From: Eudoraea chungangensis
GTDB lineage: Bacteria; Bacteroidota; Bacteroidia; Flavobacteriales; Flavobacteriaceae
Assembly: GCF_029360665.1 (NCBI RefSeq)
Contig: NZ_JARDUB010000001.1
Location: 124,001 to 188,000, forward strand
DNA: 64,000 nucleotides
Reading direction: 5' to 3'
In this document: in pieces, positions 36,481 through 45,255 of the stretch
Layout of the letters: every line of letters starts with the position of its first letter
Position numbering within the stretch: the stretch's first letter is position 1
Program-made: the position numbers and the translations under genes
The notes under the pieces: model-generated
Databases searched by the model: none
What the model was told of the DNA's origin: nothing
What the model saw: the letters and a program-made list of their open reading frames with translations, nothing else

Positions 36481-38889
36481 ATGAAATACCTCAAGTTTTT
36501 CCTTTCATTTCTCCTGACTGCCGCAATTTTTTATGGTTTAAACACTAAGTTCGGCTCAATCCCCCCAATTGGTAAGTTTCTAAATCCTTATACAGGAATA
36601 TGGCAGAATGAGAAAGAAGCCAAGATAGACGGTACGCTGTCCTTAGAAGGATTAAGTAAAGAGGTGACCGTGCACTACGACGAGAACCTGATTCCCCATG
36701 TTTTTGCCCAAAACGACCTGGATTTATACAGGGTCCAAGGTTATCTTACGGCAAGGCACCGACTTTGGCAAATGGAATTTCAAACGCATGGTGCCGCAGG
36801 CAGAATATCTGAAATATTTGGAGATGTTGCTTTAGATTATGACAGGCATCAAAGGCGACGGGGAAATATTTACGGAGCCGAAAGGGCCTTAAAACAAATG
36901 CAAGAAGACAAGGTGCTATCTTCGGCTTTAGATTCCTATGCAGCTGGTGTAAATGCCTTTATAAATGAATTAGACGTTGCTAATCTTCCTGTTGAGTATA
37001 AATTATTAGACTATCAGCCCGAAGTATGGACTCCCTTAAAAACAGCTCTGCTTTTAATGTATATGACACGTGATTTAGCCGGAGGTGACAATGATCTGGA
37101 ATATACCAATGCGTTGAGAATTTTTGGGAAGGAACGATTTGATTTACTCTTCCCTGATTTCTTTGAAACGGTAGATCCGGTGATCCCTATGGAAACAGAC
37201 TGGAGCTTCATTACAACACCCATAACCCCAGTTCCTCAAGGAGAAATGCCATTAGATACAATTACGGAAACACTTCCTAATCCTCCACGAGGTATTGGAA
37301 GTAACAATTGGGCCGTTTCTGGAAAAAGAACCTATTCCGGCAATGCCATTCTGGCTAACGATCCTCATTTGAAATTAAATCTACCATCCTTATGGTATGT
37401 CATGCAGTTAAGCACCCCAGAGTATAATTCTTTCGGTGCTACCCTTCCCGGAGCCTTAGGAGTTATTTCTGGTTTTAATAAGCATATCTCCTGGGGTGAA
37501 ACCAATGCTACCAGAGATGTTATGGATTGGTATAAAATTGAGTTTAGGGATTCAACAATGAAGGAATACCGCTTCGACGGAATATGGGAAAAGAGTTCCT
37601 TCCGTGTAGAAGAAATAAAAATAAGAGGGCAGTCAACCTTTATTGATTCAGTTACCTATACACGCCATGGTCCCATAGTCTTTGACCCTAATTTTAGAAA
37701 AAAAAGTGGTTATTCAGGTTATGCCATGAAATGGATGGGTCATGAAGGAGGCAATTCACAGTCGACATTTATTAAACTAAACAAGTCGAAAAACTATTCG
37801 GAGTATAAAGAGGCGCTAAAGGATCATATAGCTCCTGCCCAAAACTTTGCCTTTGCATCTGTAGATGGAGATATTGCCTTATGGATACAAGGCAAATTTC
37901 CAAATAAATGGAAAGGACAGGGCAAGTTTTTAATGGATGGCAGTAATCCGGAACACGAGTGGCAAGGATTCATCCCGCAAGAATTTAATGCTCATACGCT
38001 CAATCCTGAAAGGGGTTTTGTAAGCTCCGCCAATCAACACCCTGTAGATCCGTCCTATCCTTATTTTGTTTTTAACGATTTCTATGAGGCTTATAGAAAC
38101 AGAATTATTAATAACTTTTTCAATTCTAAGGAAACCTTTGATATCCAGGATTTTAAAAATCTTCAAAACAATAATTATAACCTTAAGGCCCATGAACTTT
38201 TACCCTTTATTTTTGAGACAATGGACAGTAGCTCTCTTAGCACAGATGAGCTTGCGATTTATAATAATCTAAAGGAGTGGGATTATTACAATGACTTCTC
38301 TAAAATTGAACCTACTATTTGGGCAAGCTGGTGGGAAGAATTATTTGAACTAACCTGGGATGAATTTAATAAAGAAGGAATAGCCTTAACAAAACCAACC
38401 TCATATCAAACTATACATCTTCTAAAAACTAAAGGAGACGACATCTTTATGGATATTCTAAAAACCCCAGAAAAAGAAGTGGCAAAAGATTTATTTGTAA
38501 TAAGTTTTCAAAATGCTGTAAGTAGCTTAGCTGATTGGAAAGAAAAAAATGGAGAATACAGTTGGCAGAATTATAAAGGCACTTATGTTGGACATCTATT
38601 ACAGGGACTTCCGGCATTTTCACATTTTAATCTTCCAATTGGTGGTGATGGGAGTTCCGTAAATGCAGCTACCGAAAATACCGGGGGTTCCTGGCGTATG
38701 ATAGTAGAAATGACCTCCCCTCCTACCGCCTACGGCATCTATCCCGGTGGGCAGTCTGGAAATCCTGGTAGCAAATATTACGACAATTTTGTAGATCCTT
38801 GGGTTAAAGGAAAATATCACAAATTACTTTTCTTGCAATCCAAAGATGAGAAAGCAGGTATTATGACAACCCAGACCTTAATCCCGTGA
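36481..38889 (+). CDS. penicillin acylase family Ntn-hydrolase
   Basis: 802 residues. An N-terminal hydrophobic segment (about 4-20) exports or anchors the proenzyme. The alpha part covers about residues 50-260. Maturation should cut before Ser274 in RGIGSNNWAVSG, which becomes the N-terminal nucleophile of the beta chain; NDPHLKLNLPSLWY and SWGETNATRDVMDWY are conserved beta-chain segments. Relatives cleave beta-lactam side chains, acyl-homoserine lactones or other N-acyl amides in the periplasm; the motifs do not separate these. The next membrane protein gene starts 4 bp downstream. Confidence 0.9.
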   Translation: MKYLKFFLSFLLTAAIFYGLNTKFGSIPPIGKFLNPYTGIWQNEKEAKIDGTLSLEGLSKEVTVHYDENLIPHVFAQNDLDLYRVQGYLTARHRLWQMEFQTHGAAGRISEIFGDVALDYDRHQRRRGNIYGAERALKQMQEDKVLSSALDSYAAGVNAFINELDVANLPVEYKLLDYQPEVWTPLKTALLLMYMTRDLAGGDNDLEYTNALRIFGKERFDLLFPDFFETVDPVIPMETDWSFITTPITPVPQGEMPLDTITETLPNPPRGIGSNNWAVSGKRTYSGNAILANDPHLKLNLPSLWYVMQLSTPEYNSFGATLPGALGVISGFNKHISWGETNATRDVMDWYKIEFRDSTMKEYRFDGIWEKSSFRVEEIKIRGQSTFIDSVTYTRHGPIVFDPNFRKKSGYSGYAMKWMGHEGGNSQSTFIKLNKSKNYSEYKEALKDHIAPAQNFAFASVDGDIALWIQGKFPNKWKGQGKFLMDGSNPEHEWQGFIPQEFNAHTLNPERGFVSSANQHPVDPSYPYFVFNDFYEAYRNRIINNFFNSKETFDIQDFKNLQNNNYNLKAHELLPFIFETMDSSSLSTDELAIYNNLKEWDYYNDFSKIEPTIWASWWEELFELTWDEFNKEGIALTKPTSYQTIHLLKTKGDDIFMDILKTPEKEVAKDLFVISFQNAVSSLADWKEKNGEYSWQNYKGTYVGHLLQGLPAFSHFNLPIGGDGSSVNAATENTGGSWRMIVEMTSPPTAYGIYPGGQSGNPGSKYYDNFVDPWVKGKYHKLLFLQSKDEKAGIMTTQTLIP

Positions 38890-38893
38890 TACT

Positions 38894-39250
38894 ATGAGCC
38901 AAAAAACAATCAATTTTACAGCTACTTTTATCCTCGCCTTGATTCTTTCTATTTTTCTACCCTGGTGGTCTGTGATGACTGCAGCCATAATAACAGCCCT
39001 CTTTGTTGAGCTAAAAGGTTTTGCTGTCTTTTATATTCCTTTTTTGGCAATCTTTTTACTGTGGGTCTTGTATGCTTTTATGTTATCCAATGCCAATGAT
39101 TTTACTTTAGCTAAAAAAATAGCCGTATTACTGCCCTTAGGAGGTAATCCCTATACTTTAATTTTAGTAACAGGATTTATTGGAGGGCTAGCTGCCGGTA
39201 TAGCCGGTATTTTTGGAAAAGAATGCAAACTATTATTTCGCTCCAGGTAG
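38894..39250 (+). CDS. small hypothetical membrane protein
   Basis: 118 residues with four hydrophobic stretches: FILALILSIFLPWW, AAIITALFVELKGFAVFYI, LAIFLLWVLYAFML and a glycine-rich TGFIGGLAAGIAGIFG near the end. The C-terminus is basic and cytoplasmic. It starts 4 bp after the penicillin acylase family gene and is probably co-transcribed with it. No family is recognised beyond a generic inner-membrane protein. Confidence 0.65.
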   Translation: MSQKTINFTATFILALILSIFLPWWSVMTAAIITALFVELKGFAVFYIPFLAIFLLWVLYAFMLSNANDFTLAKKIAVLLPLGGNPYTLILVTGFIGGLAAGIAGIFGKECKLLFRSR

Positions 39251-39380
39251 TAATTTTAGAACTTTAATTAATATACTTAAATTTCTTTTACTTTATAGCT
39301 TATACTTAATAAGAGAATAATCCATTAGTTCGAAGTATTTCCTATTTTAGTAGACCACTAAAATTAACCAACCAATCACT

Positions 39381-40655
39381 ATGAAACACTTACTTTTAGC
39401 ACTTCATTGCTTTTTTATTTCCTCAATTGTCTTAGCTCAAACCACAGTTTTAAAAGCGGATGCTTACATTGACGTTGCAGAAGGAAAACTGATAAGGCCA
39501 GCAGTTATCGTTATTGAAAACGGTATTATAAATGCTATAAATCCCATACAACTTCCTGAGGACATTGAAGTGACCGACTTAGGTGCCAAAATACTCTTAC
39601 CGGGCTTAATGGATATGCATGTGCATCTAGGACTGGATTTTGGAAAAAATGCCTTTGGAATTGTCACCAAAGAAACTGCCACCAAAGGAAGTATTAGAGC
39701 GGTGAAAAACGCAAGAAAAACTCTTATGGCGGGCTTTACAACGGTCCGAAATGTTGGGCAATTACATCCAACTACGGAACTAATGGATGTTGCCTTGGCC
39801 GAGGCATCTGATGAAGGTTGGATAGCAGCACCAAGAATAATACCCTCCGGTCATATGATAAGTATTCTGGGTGGACATGGAGATTTATCCATGGCTGAAG
39901 GTTTGGCAGAAGGCATACTCGAATTAACGCCTCATGAAGGAGTAATAAGTGGTGTAGATGAGGCTATAAGAGCTACACGCTATCAAATAAAGTATGGAGC
40001 CAAAACTATAAAAATCCATGCAACAGCTGGCGTTCTATCGCTTGAAGAGGCCGTAGGAGCGCAACAACTAAACAATGAAGAAATGCGAGCTATAGTGGAA
40101 GAAGCTAAAAGGCATGGAATTCCTGTTGCAGCTCATGCCCATGGTGTTGAAGGAATAAAAGCAGCTATACGTGCCGGTGTTAATTCCATTGAGCATGGCT
40201 CCATCTTAGACGAAGAAGCAATAAATATGTTTTTAGAAAAAGAAGTAGTGCTGGTTCCCACCACAGGACTAACAGATAAGATGAATCTCACTATGCTGGA
40301 TCCTATTAGAAAAGCAAAGGCAGACTATGTACTTCCTTTGGCCAGAACCTCTGTATCGAAGGCGATAGACGCCGGGGTAAAAATTGCTTTAGGAACAGAT
40401 GCCCCGTTGATAGACCATGGGGATAACGCATACGAATTAACAGCAATGATTAATAGGGGAATGTCTAGAAAGGTAGCATTGCAAGCAGCGACCATTAATG
40501 CTGCCGATCTTATTAATAGAAAGGATTTGGGACAGATTAAAGAGGGGTTTTATGCAGACATAATTGCTGTTGACGAAAATCCTTTAGATGATATTAAAAC
40601 CTTAGAAGAGGTCTCTTTTGTTATGAAGGAAGGCGTGATTTATAAAAATGAATAA
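39381..40655 (+). CDS. exported metal-dependent amidohydrolase (Xaa-Pro dipeptidase-like)
   Basis: 424 residues with a signal peptide cut after IVLAQ (residue 20). Metal-site HxH is H80/H82 (LMDMHVHLG), the bridging carboxylated Lys is likely the Lys of TIKIHATAG, further His residues are in AAHAHG and SIEHGS, and the Asp is in LGTDAPL. This set is that of the Xaa-Pro/Xaa-Arg carboxypeptidase-like subgroup of periplasmic amidohydrolases, which cleave C-terminal residues from dipeptides and acyl amino acids. It is a single gene, with 130 bp upstream and 95 bp downstream. Confidence 0.86.
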   Translation: MKHLLLALHCFFISSIVLAQTTVLKADAYIDVAEGKLIRPAVIVIENGIINAINPIQLPEDIEVTDLGAKILLPGLMDMHVHLGLDFGKNAFGIVTKETATKGSIRAVKNARKTLMAGFTTVRNVGQLHPTTELMDVALAEASDEGWIAAPRIIPSGHMISILGGHGDLSMAEGLAEGILELTPHEGVISGVDEAIRATRYQIKYGAKTIKIHATAGVLSLEEAVGAQQLNNEEMRAIVEEAKRHGIPVAAHAHGVEGIKAAIRAGVNSIEHGSILDEEAINMFLEKEVVLVPTTGLTDKMNLTMLDPIRKAKADYVLPLARTSVSKAIDAGVKIALGTDAPLIDHGDNAYELTAMINRGMSRKVALQAATINAADLINRKDLGQIKEGFYADIIAVDENPLDDIKTLEEVSFVMKEGVIYKNE

Positions 40656-40703
40656 GTGCGGTATTTATAAATCCTTGAAGCATCTTAGGTCTCAAAGCTT
40701 CCT

Positions 40704-40711
40704 TAATTTTG
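40704..40711 (+). promoter_or_regulatory. -7 promoter element (TAATTTTG)
   Basis: TAATTTTG matches the TAnnTTTG consensus and lies 39 bp before the outer-membrane protein gene at 40751. A TTG at 40675-40677 is a little too far to be a confident -33 partner. Confidence 0.45.
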
Positions 40712-40750
40712 CGTCTTAGCTCAACTATCTGAAATAACTATGTGATTTAA

Positions 40751-41608
40751 ATGAGTAATAGTAACTATGGTAATATCATAAAGTTTAACAGGAAAACACC
40801 GAGTAACCTTTTGTTACTGTTTGTAGTTCTCCTATGTCTGTGCTATGCACCTTTGTCTGCACAAAAATCTCCACAGGAAAATTATTACTCCTTTAGCGAT
40901 AAACATTGGGAAGTAGAAATTCCTCTATGGATCCCAGGCTTTAGGGGGCAAATGGCATATGGTAGTTTTAGCTCATCTGCCTCAAACTCCACAGCGGAAA
41001 AAGAATTTAACAGAATAAATAAAGACGGTGGCCTTGAGTTTTATTTTATGGGTGGCTTGTCCGTGAAATACGGAAAAATTTGGGGGCAGTTAGATGCTTT
41101 TTCAGGGCAGGTAGGTACGGCGTTCACCTATAACCGGCTGGTTAGAGAAAATTTAGAAGACATAGTAGACATAACCATAAAAGGAACCATTCCTAGACTT
41201 AATTTGGGATATACCATTTGGAAAAAAACCAAGGGGGATCATTTTAAATTAGAAATAATCCCACATTTAGGCATTCGCTATATCAATATTAATTTAACTA
41301 CGGACGTATTCGATAATTCGGAAATTATTGATGTAAGACCCGAGTGGTTTCAACCAATTGCAGGGCTCTATATACCCTTAAGCTATAAACGGTTTAGACT
41401 TGAGTTACAAGGCGATATAGGCGGTGACTCAACAAAAAACTCATGGTCCGTAAATAATAGATTTAAATATCGCTTTTCGCGACTTATGGAGGTACAACTT
41501 GGCTGGAGTATTTTGGGTTTGAAATATAACGAAAGTCTCAGCGGGCAAAATCTAGATTTTAACATAAGAATGTTTGGTCCTACCGCCGGTTTAGGATTTT
41601 GGTTCTAA
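40751..41608 (+). CDS. outer-membrane beta-barrel-like protein
   Basis: 285 residues. A hydrophobic signal segment (NLLLLFVVLLCLCYAPLSAQ) ends at about residue 37, after an unusually long polar N-terminus; a later start is possible, but no in-frame Met precedes the core closely. The mature chain has alternating strands (EIPLWIPGFRGQMAYG, LSVKYGKIWGQLDAF) and ends with FGPTAGLGFWF, a C-terminal aromatic typical of barrels inserted by the BAM machinery. The function is unknown. It converges with the VOC gene 8 bp downstream. Confidence 0.6.
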   Translation: MSNSNYGNIIKFNRKTPSNLLLLFVVLLCLCYAPLSAQKSPQENYYSFSDKHWEVEIPLWIPGFRGQMAYGSFSSSASNSTAEKEFNRINKDGGLEFYFMGGLSVKYGKIWGQLDAFSGQVGTAFTYNRLVRENLEDIVDITIKGTIPRLNLGYTIWKKTKGDHFKLEIIPHLGIRYININLTTDVFDNSEIIDVRPEWFQPIAGLYIPLSYKRFRLELQGDIGGDSTKNSWSVNNRFKYRFSRLMEVQLGWSILGLKYNESLSGQNLDFNIRMFGPTAGLGFWF

Positions 41609-41616
41609 TTACGGAT

Positions 41617-42132
41617 TTAGTTTTCAGGTGGTGCAACGAGCTCAACAAAAACGCCATCCGGATCTTTAATAAACAACAATTGGTAGGTCTCTCTTTTTAC
41701 CCACCCAAGAATATCAATATTGGCTTTTTTAATTCTATCAACCGTACTCTTAAAGTCATCCAAGGAAAGGTGAAAAGTTAAATAATTAACTCCTGCATTA
41801 ACATCGATACCTGTCTGTGGTGGTCTAGGAGCTATCTTGTCAAAATAAGCAAGTTTTAAAATGGTAGCTGAAGCTCCTTCTTTAATTTTAAACATTTTAA
41901 CCGAAAATGGCTTATTCCCAGCCGCTCCGGCCTCTTTACTCCATTCTTCATCTAAAGAGAATGCTCCTGCAGGACTCATCCCTATTATCTGCGTATAAAA
42001 ATTTTCAGAACTCTCAATATCTGAAACCACCAAGCCAATGGCAGCCACGCCAAGTTCTGCTCGTTTATCTTGCCCACTTAAATTTCCTATCAATAGAATA
42101 AATAATACACTCGTAATAACTCTTTTCATCAT
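41617..42132 (-). CDS. exported VOC family protein
   Basis: 171 residues with an N-terminal signal peptide (RVITSVLFILLIGNLSGQ), unusual for this mostly cytoplasmic fold. The first unit reads LGVAAIGLVVSDIESSENFYTQIIG and the second ends KDPDGVFVELVAPPE, with the metal-site Glu. It should act in the periplasm on a small molecule, or bind one. It is convergent with the barrel protein gene, with only 8 bp between stops. Confidence 0.8.
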   Translation of the reverse strand: MMKRVITSVLFILLIGNLSGQDKRAELGVAAIGLVVSDIESSENFYTQIIGMSPAGAFSLDEEWSKEAGAAGNKPFSVKMFKIKEGASATILKLAYFDKIAPRPPQTGIDVNAGVNYLTFHLSLDDFKSTVDRIKKANIDILGWVKRETYQLLFIKDPDGVFVELVAPPEN

Positions 42133-42455
42133 TTTAAATTTAATGCTACTGAAGATACTAAAAAAAGTCGCACCTAATATAGATTAATACGTTCTTTACA
42201 GAAGCTAGAGAAGTACTATAAAAAACATCCTATCCAAAATTTTCCTCCTTTTATCGAAACATTTATCATTTGCCCTTTAACGCCCATTGGGTGGCATACT
42301 TCTTGATTTTGCCTGCATAGCCATTTAAGTCAATAGCAGTCCCAGATTCTAATGAATAGATTTATTTGAATTCTTTATTACATAATACACCAAGCAGTTT
42401 AACTATTAATGACAGGGAGAAATAGTTTTCTTAATCTTCAAAATTCTAAACAACT
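42133..42455. other. 323-bp gap with a possible gene remnant
   Basis: This lies between two divergent genes. The only structure noted is a 32-codon stretch on the minus strand (42266-42361), listed separately. No hairpin or consensus promoter stands out. Confidence 0.5.
42266..42361 (-). pseudogene. possible C-terminal remnant of an unknown gene
   Basis: In one minus-strand frame the DNA reads SLESGTAIDLNGYAGKIKKY and then ATQWALKGK before a TGA; an in-frame TAA just upstream prevents a complete gene. The composition is protein-like, with charged and aromatic residues well mixed, unlike the surrounding AT-rich spacer. No family is recognised. It could also be chance. Confidence 0.3.
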
Positions 42456-43103
42456 ATGAAAATTTTTAACAATTTCCATCTTCCTAGCTTTCTGTTTTTT
42501 TTTCTTGTTGGAGGATTTACGGTCTTGCCACAAAAGGGTTATGAATCCGGCTATATAATAAGTAAAAATAACGATACCATTTATGGAAGAATCAAAGATC
42601 GAAAGACTAATACCTTTAATTCCACCCTTTACGAAAAAATCAGATTTAAGAGGCAAAATAAACGGAGGACAAAAAAATTTAATGCCGATATGATAAAGGG
42701 CTATGCCGTTGGTGACAGAAAATATATTAGTTTTAATATGGAGTCTGAGTCGAGTTTCTTCAACGTAATTTATTGGGTTGGGGAAAATCCTAAAAACCGT
42801 AGTTTTCTTAGAATTATTTATGATGGTTATTTGTCTTATTATTACCAAGAATATATTGATGAAGACAATAATTCCATCGAATTTGTAGACTATTTTAAAA
42901 AACAAAACCAAAAGGAATTAGTAAGAGTAACTCAAGGTATTTTTGGACTCAAACGAAAAAAACTTATCAAATTCTTCAGTGATTGTCCGGATTTACAGCT
43001 CAAATTAAGGAACAAAGAATTCAAAAAACCCTTCCAGGTAATTGAGTATTACAACCAGTGGATTTCGGCAAACCCAAAAAACGAGGCTTTACTTAATTCT
43101 TGA
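42456..43103 (+). CDS. secreted hypothetical protein
   Basis: 215 residues with a signal peptide (FLFFFLVGGFTVLPQ). The mature start GYIISKNNDTIYGRIKDRK is a pattern common in Bacteroidota secreted proteins of unknown function. The remainder is basic and beta-rich. No catalytic motif can be seen. It stands alone between a gap and the alcohol dehydrogenase. A long minus-strand frame over the same DNA was judged a shadow. Confidence 0.55.
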   Translation: MKIFNNFHLPSFLFFFLVGGFTVLPQKGYESGYIISKNNDTIYGRIKDRKTNTFNSTLYEKIRFKRQNKRRTKKFNADMIKGYAVGDRKYISFNMESESSFFNVIYWVGENPKNRSFLRIIYDGYLSYYYQEYIDEDNNSIEFVDYFKKQNQKELVRVTQGIFGLKRKKLIKFFSDCPDLQLKLRNKEFKKPFQVIEYYNQWISANPKNEALLNS

Positions 43104-43293
43104 AACACAATTCTCATTAATAGCAGATAGCACTGTCCATTACCTGTGAATTTTTAGTACTTTTAGGAATGAAAGCAGGGAAGTATCGCTGTCATTTTGG
43201 ATGCTCTTAAGTAAGATATGACGATTTCGCTTAACTGCTAAAAAAATATTTCTAAGTAGATTTTATTCTATTTTTCAGAATACCAATTCAGAT

Positions 43294-44412
43294 ATGCCCA
43301 TAAAATCTAAGAGTGCCATAGCTACGGGAGACGGCCATTTCCTAATCGATTTTGTTGACGTCGCCGAACCAAAAGCCACAGAGGTTGTGGTTAAAATAAA
43401 AGCTGCAGGTCTATGTCATACAGACTACGACTCCCTTTCATGGGGCAAACCAATTATTATGGGACATGAAGGAGCCGGAATCGTAGTAAAAGTCGGAGCA
43501 AATGTAGATCGTATAACCATAGGAGACCAAGTTCTATTAAATTGGGCTACACCCTGTCTGAAGTGTTTTCAATGTTCGCAAAACAACCAACACCTTTGCG
43601 AAAATAATTCTCCGGTAGTTGCCGGAGCAAACGGATATACAAAAGGACATGCCCATTTAGATGGTACGAAATGGAGAAAAAATCCTATTGAGCGTTCATT
43701 TAACCTGGGCACCTTAAGCGAATATGCTCTAGTCCAGGAATCGGCCCTCGTAAAAGTCTCAGGGGAACCACTACATTATCCCGCGGCCAGTATTCTGAGT
43801 TGTGGGGTTATGACTGGTTATGGTTCCGTAATAAATACGGCAAAAGTCAAAGCTAACAGTTCGGTAGTTGTATTGGGGTGCGGAGGTGTAGGCCTCAATG
43901 TTATTCAGGCTGCTAAAATTGCAGGAGCCACTAAAATTATCGCTATTGATATTAAAAAAGAAAAACTGGAATGGGCTAAACAATTTGGCGCCACACATAC
44001 GCTGCTTGCAGATAAAAATGATAACGGACTACTAGAGGCAGCAAAAGAAGTTATGGAGCTATGCGACAAAAGAGGTGCTGACTATGCCTTTGAATGTACT
44101 GCAATTCCCTCTTTAGGAGCTGCGCCACTAGCCATGGTTCGAAATGCAGGCTGTGCGGTTCAAGTTAGCGGTATTGAGGAAGAAATTACCATAGACATGC
44201 GTTTATTTGAATGGGACAAAACCTACATTAATCCACTATACGGAAAGTGTAACCCGCAGAAAGATTTTCCAATACTAATTAAACAATACAGAGAAGGAAG
44301 TCTTAAATTGGATGAAATGATTACAAAACGATATAAGTTAGAGGATCTTAAGCAGGCATTTGCGGATATGTTAAACGGTAAAAATGCTAAAGGAGTAGTT
44401 ATTTTTGAATAA
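43294..44412 (+). CDS. zinc-dependent alcohol dehydrogenase (class III-like MDR)
   Basis: 372 residues, standard for MDR dehydrogenases. Catalytic zinc ligands are Cys41 (GLCHTDYD) and the His58/Glu59 pair (MGHEGAG). Structural zinc is held by Cys88, 91, 94 and 102 (CLKCFQCSQNNQHLC). The NAD motif is GCGGVG. The C-terminal NPLYGKCNPQKDFP segment is of the class III formaldehyde-dehydrogenase/aryl-alcohol type. An esterase of the esterase D superfamily starts 6 bp downstream, recalling frmA-frmB pairs. It oxidises an alcohol or thiol-hydroxymethyl adduct with NAD in the cytoplasm. Confidence 0.85.
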   Translation: MPIKSKSAIATGDGHFLIDFVDVAEPKATEVVVKIKAAGLCHTDYDSLSWGKPIIMGHEGAGIVVKVGANVDRITIGDQVLLNWATPCLKCFQCSQNNQHLCENNSPVVAGANGYTKGHAHLDGTKWRKNPIERSFNLGTLSEYALVQESALVKVSGEPLHYPAASILSCGVMTGYGSVINTAKVKANSSVVVLGCGGVGLNVIQAAKIAGATKIIAIDIKKEKLEWAKQFGATHTLLADKNDNGLLEAAKEVMELCDKRGADYAFECTAIPSLGAAPLAMVRNAGCAVQVSGIEEEITIDMRLFEWDKTYINPLYGKCNPQKDFPILIKQYREGSLKLDEMITKRYKLEDLKQAFADMLNGKNAKGVVIFE

Positions 44413-44418
44413 AAATCT

Positions 44419-45219
44419 ATGAGTCACTTTAGAACCCTAGAAATATCGGATAGCGCATATGAAAATGATGGCCTAAAGTTTCTTACTATAAAATCTCAAA
44501 ATCTTCATGGACGAGGCAATGTTTGTCTTTTTGTTCCGGAAAATACGCAAGACTTTAGTAGGCTTCCCATTTATATTCTTCTTCATGGCGTCTACGGTAG
44601 TGCATGGTCTTGGGCATTAAAAGGTGGTGCACATAAAACTGCCAAAACATTGATGGAAAATCAAGATATTGCTCCAGCAATTATTGCTATGCCTTCAGAT
44701 GGCCTTTGGGGCGATGGCTCGGCATACCTGCGGCATAATGGAAAGGACTTTGAAAAATGGATTGTTTCTGATGTTCCCAGAGCAATTAATGAAGTTTTGT
44801 CATGCACCAATAGCCAATCTCCAATTTGTCTTGCCGGACTTTCTATGGGAGGCTTCGGGGCATTTCTTCTAGGGGTTAGAAATGCATCAAAAATAAGTGC
44901 AATTTCCGCACATAGCGCAATAACTCAATTTAAGGACCTGTCTAATTATGTGGAAGAACCTCTTGCTAGTTATGATTTAGAACACAAAAACCTGGATGTT
45001 TTGGAAAGCTGTATCAAGTACAAGAATAATCTACCCCCAATCCGTTTTGATTGCGGCATGGAAGATCCACTGCTCGGGGCAAATAGACATTTACATCATG
45101 AATTAGCAAAACACAAAATTCCTCACGTTTATGAAGAATTTAAAGGAGATCACGAATGGTCCTATTGGAAAGAACACCTAAAAAAGACTTTACTATATTT
45201 TAATCATATTCTCAAATAA
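44419..45219 (+). CDS. esterase D/FrmB-like alpha/beta hydrolase
   Basis: 266 residues, no signal peptide. The oxyanion region is ILLHGVYGSAWSW; the nucleophile elbow GLSMGG holds Ser142; a candidate acid lies in FDCGMEDPLL and the His is in KGDHEWSYW. The length and the order of motifs fit the PF00756 esterase family that includes S-formylglutathione hydrolase. It lies 6 bp after the class III-like alcohol dehydrogenase, so the pair may handle formaldehyde or another aldehyde through a thiol adduct. A sugar-ester esterase role is the main alternative. Confidence 0.82.
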   Translation: MSHFRTLEISDSAYENDGLKFLTIKSQNLHGRGNVCLFVPENTQDFSRLPIYILLHGVYGSAWSWALKGGAHKTAKTLMENQDIAPAIIAMPSDGLWGDGSAYLRHNGKDFEKWIVSDVPRAINEVLSCTNSQSPICLAGLSMGGFGAFLLGVRNASKISAISAHSAITQFKDLSNYVEEPLASYDLEHKNLDVLESCIKYKNNLPPIRFDCGMEDPLLGANRHLHHELAKHKIPHVYEEFKGDHEWSYWKEHLKKTLLYFNHILK

Positions 45220-45255
45220 ACAATACTAAACCTAATTTGAAATAAGACGTTTACC

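Noticed and set aside
42438-42911. 157-codon minus-strand ORF
   Set aside because: It lies antisense to the secreted protein at 42456, which has a signal peptide and a typical mature start; the antisense frame has low-complexity hydrophobic content.
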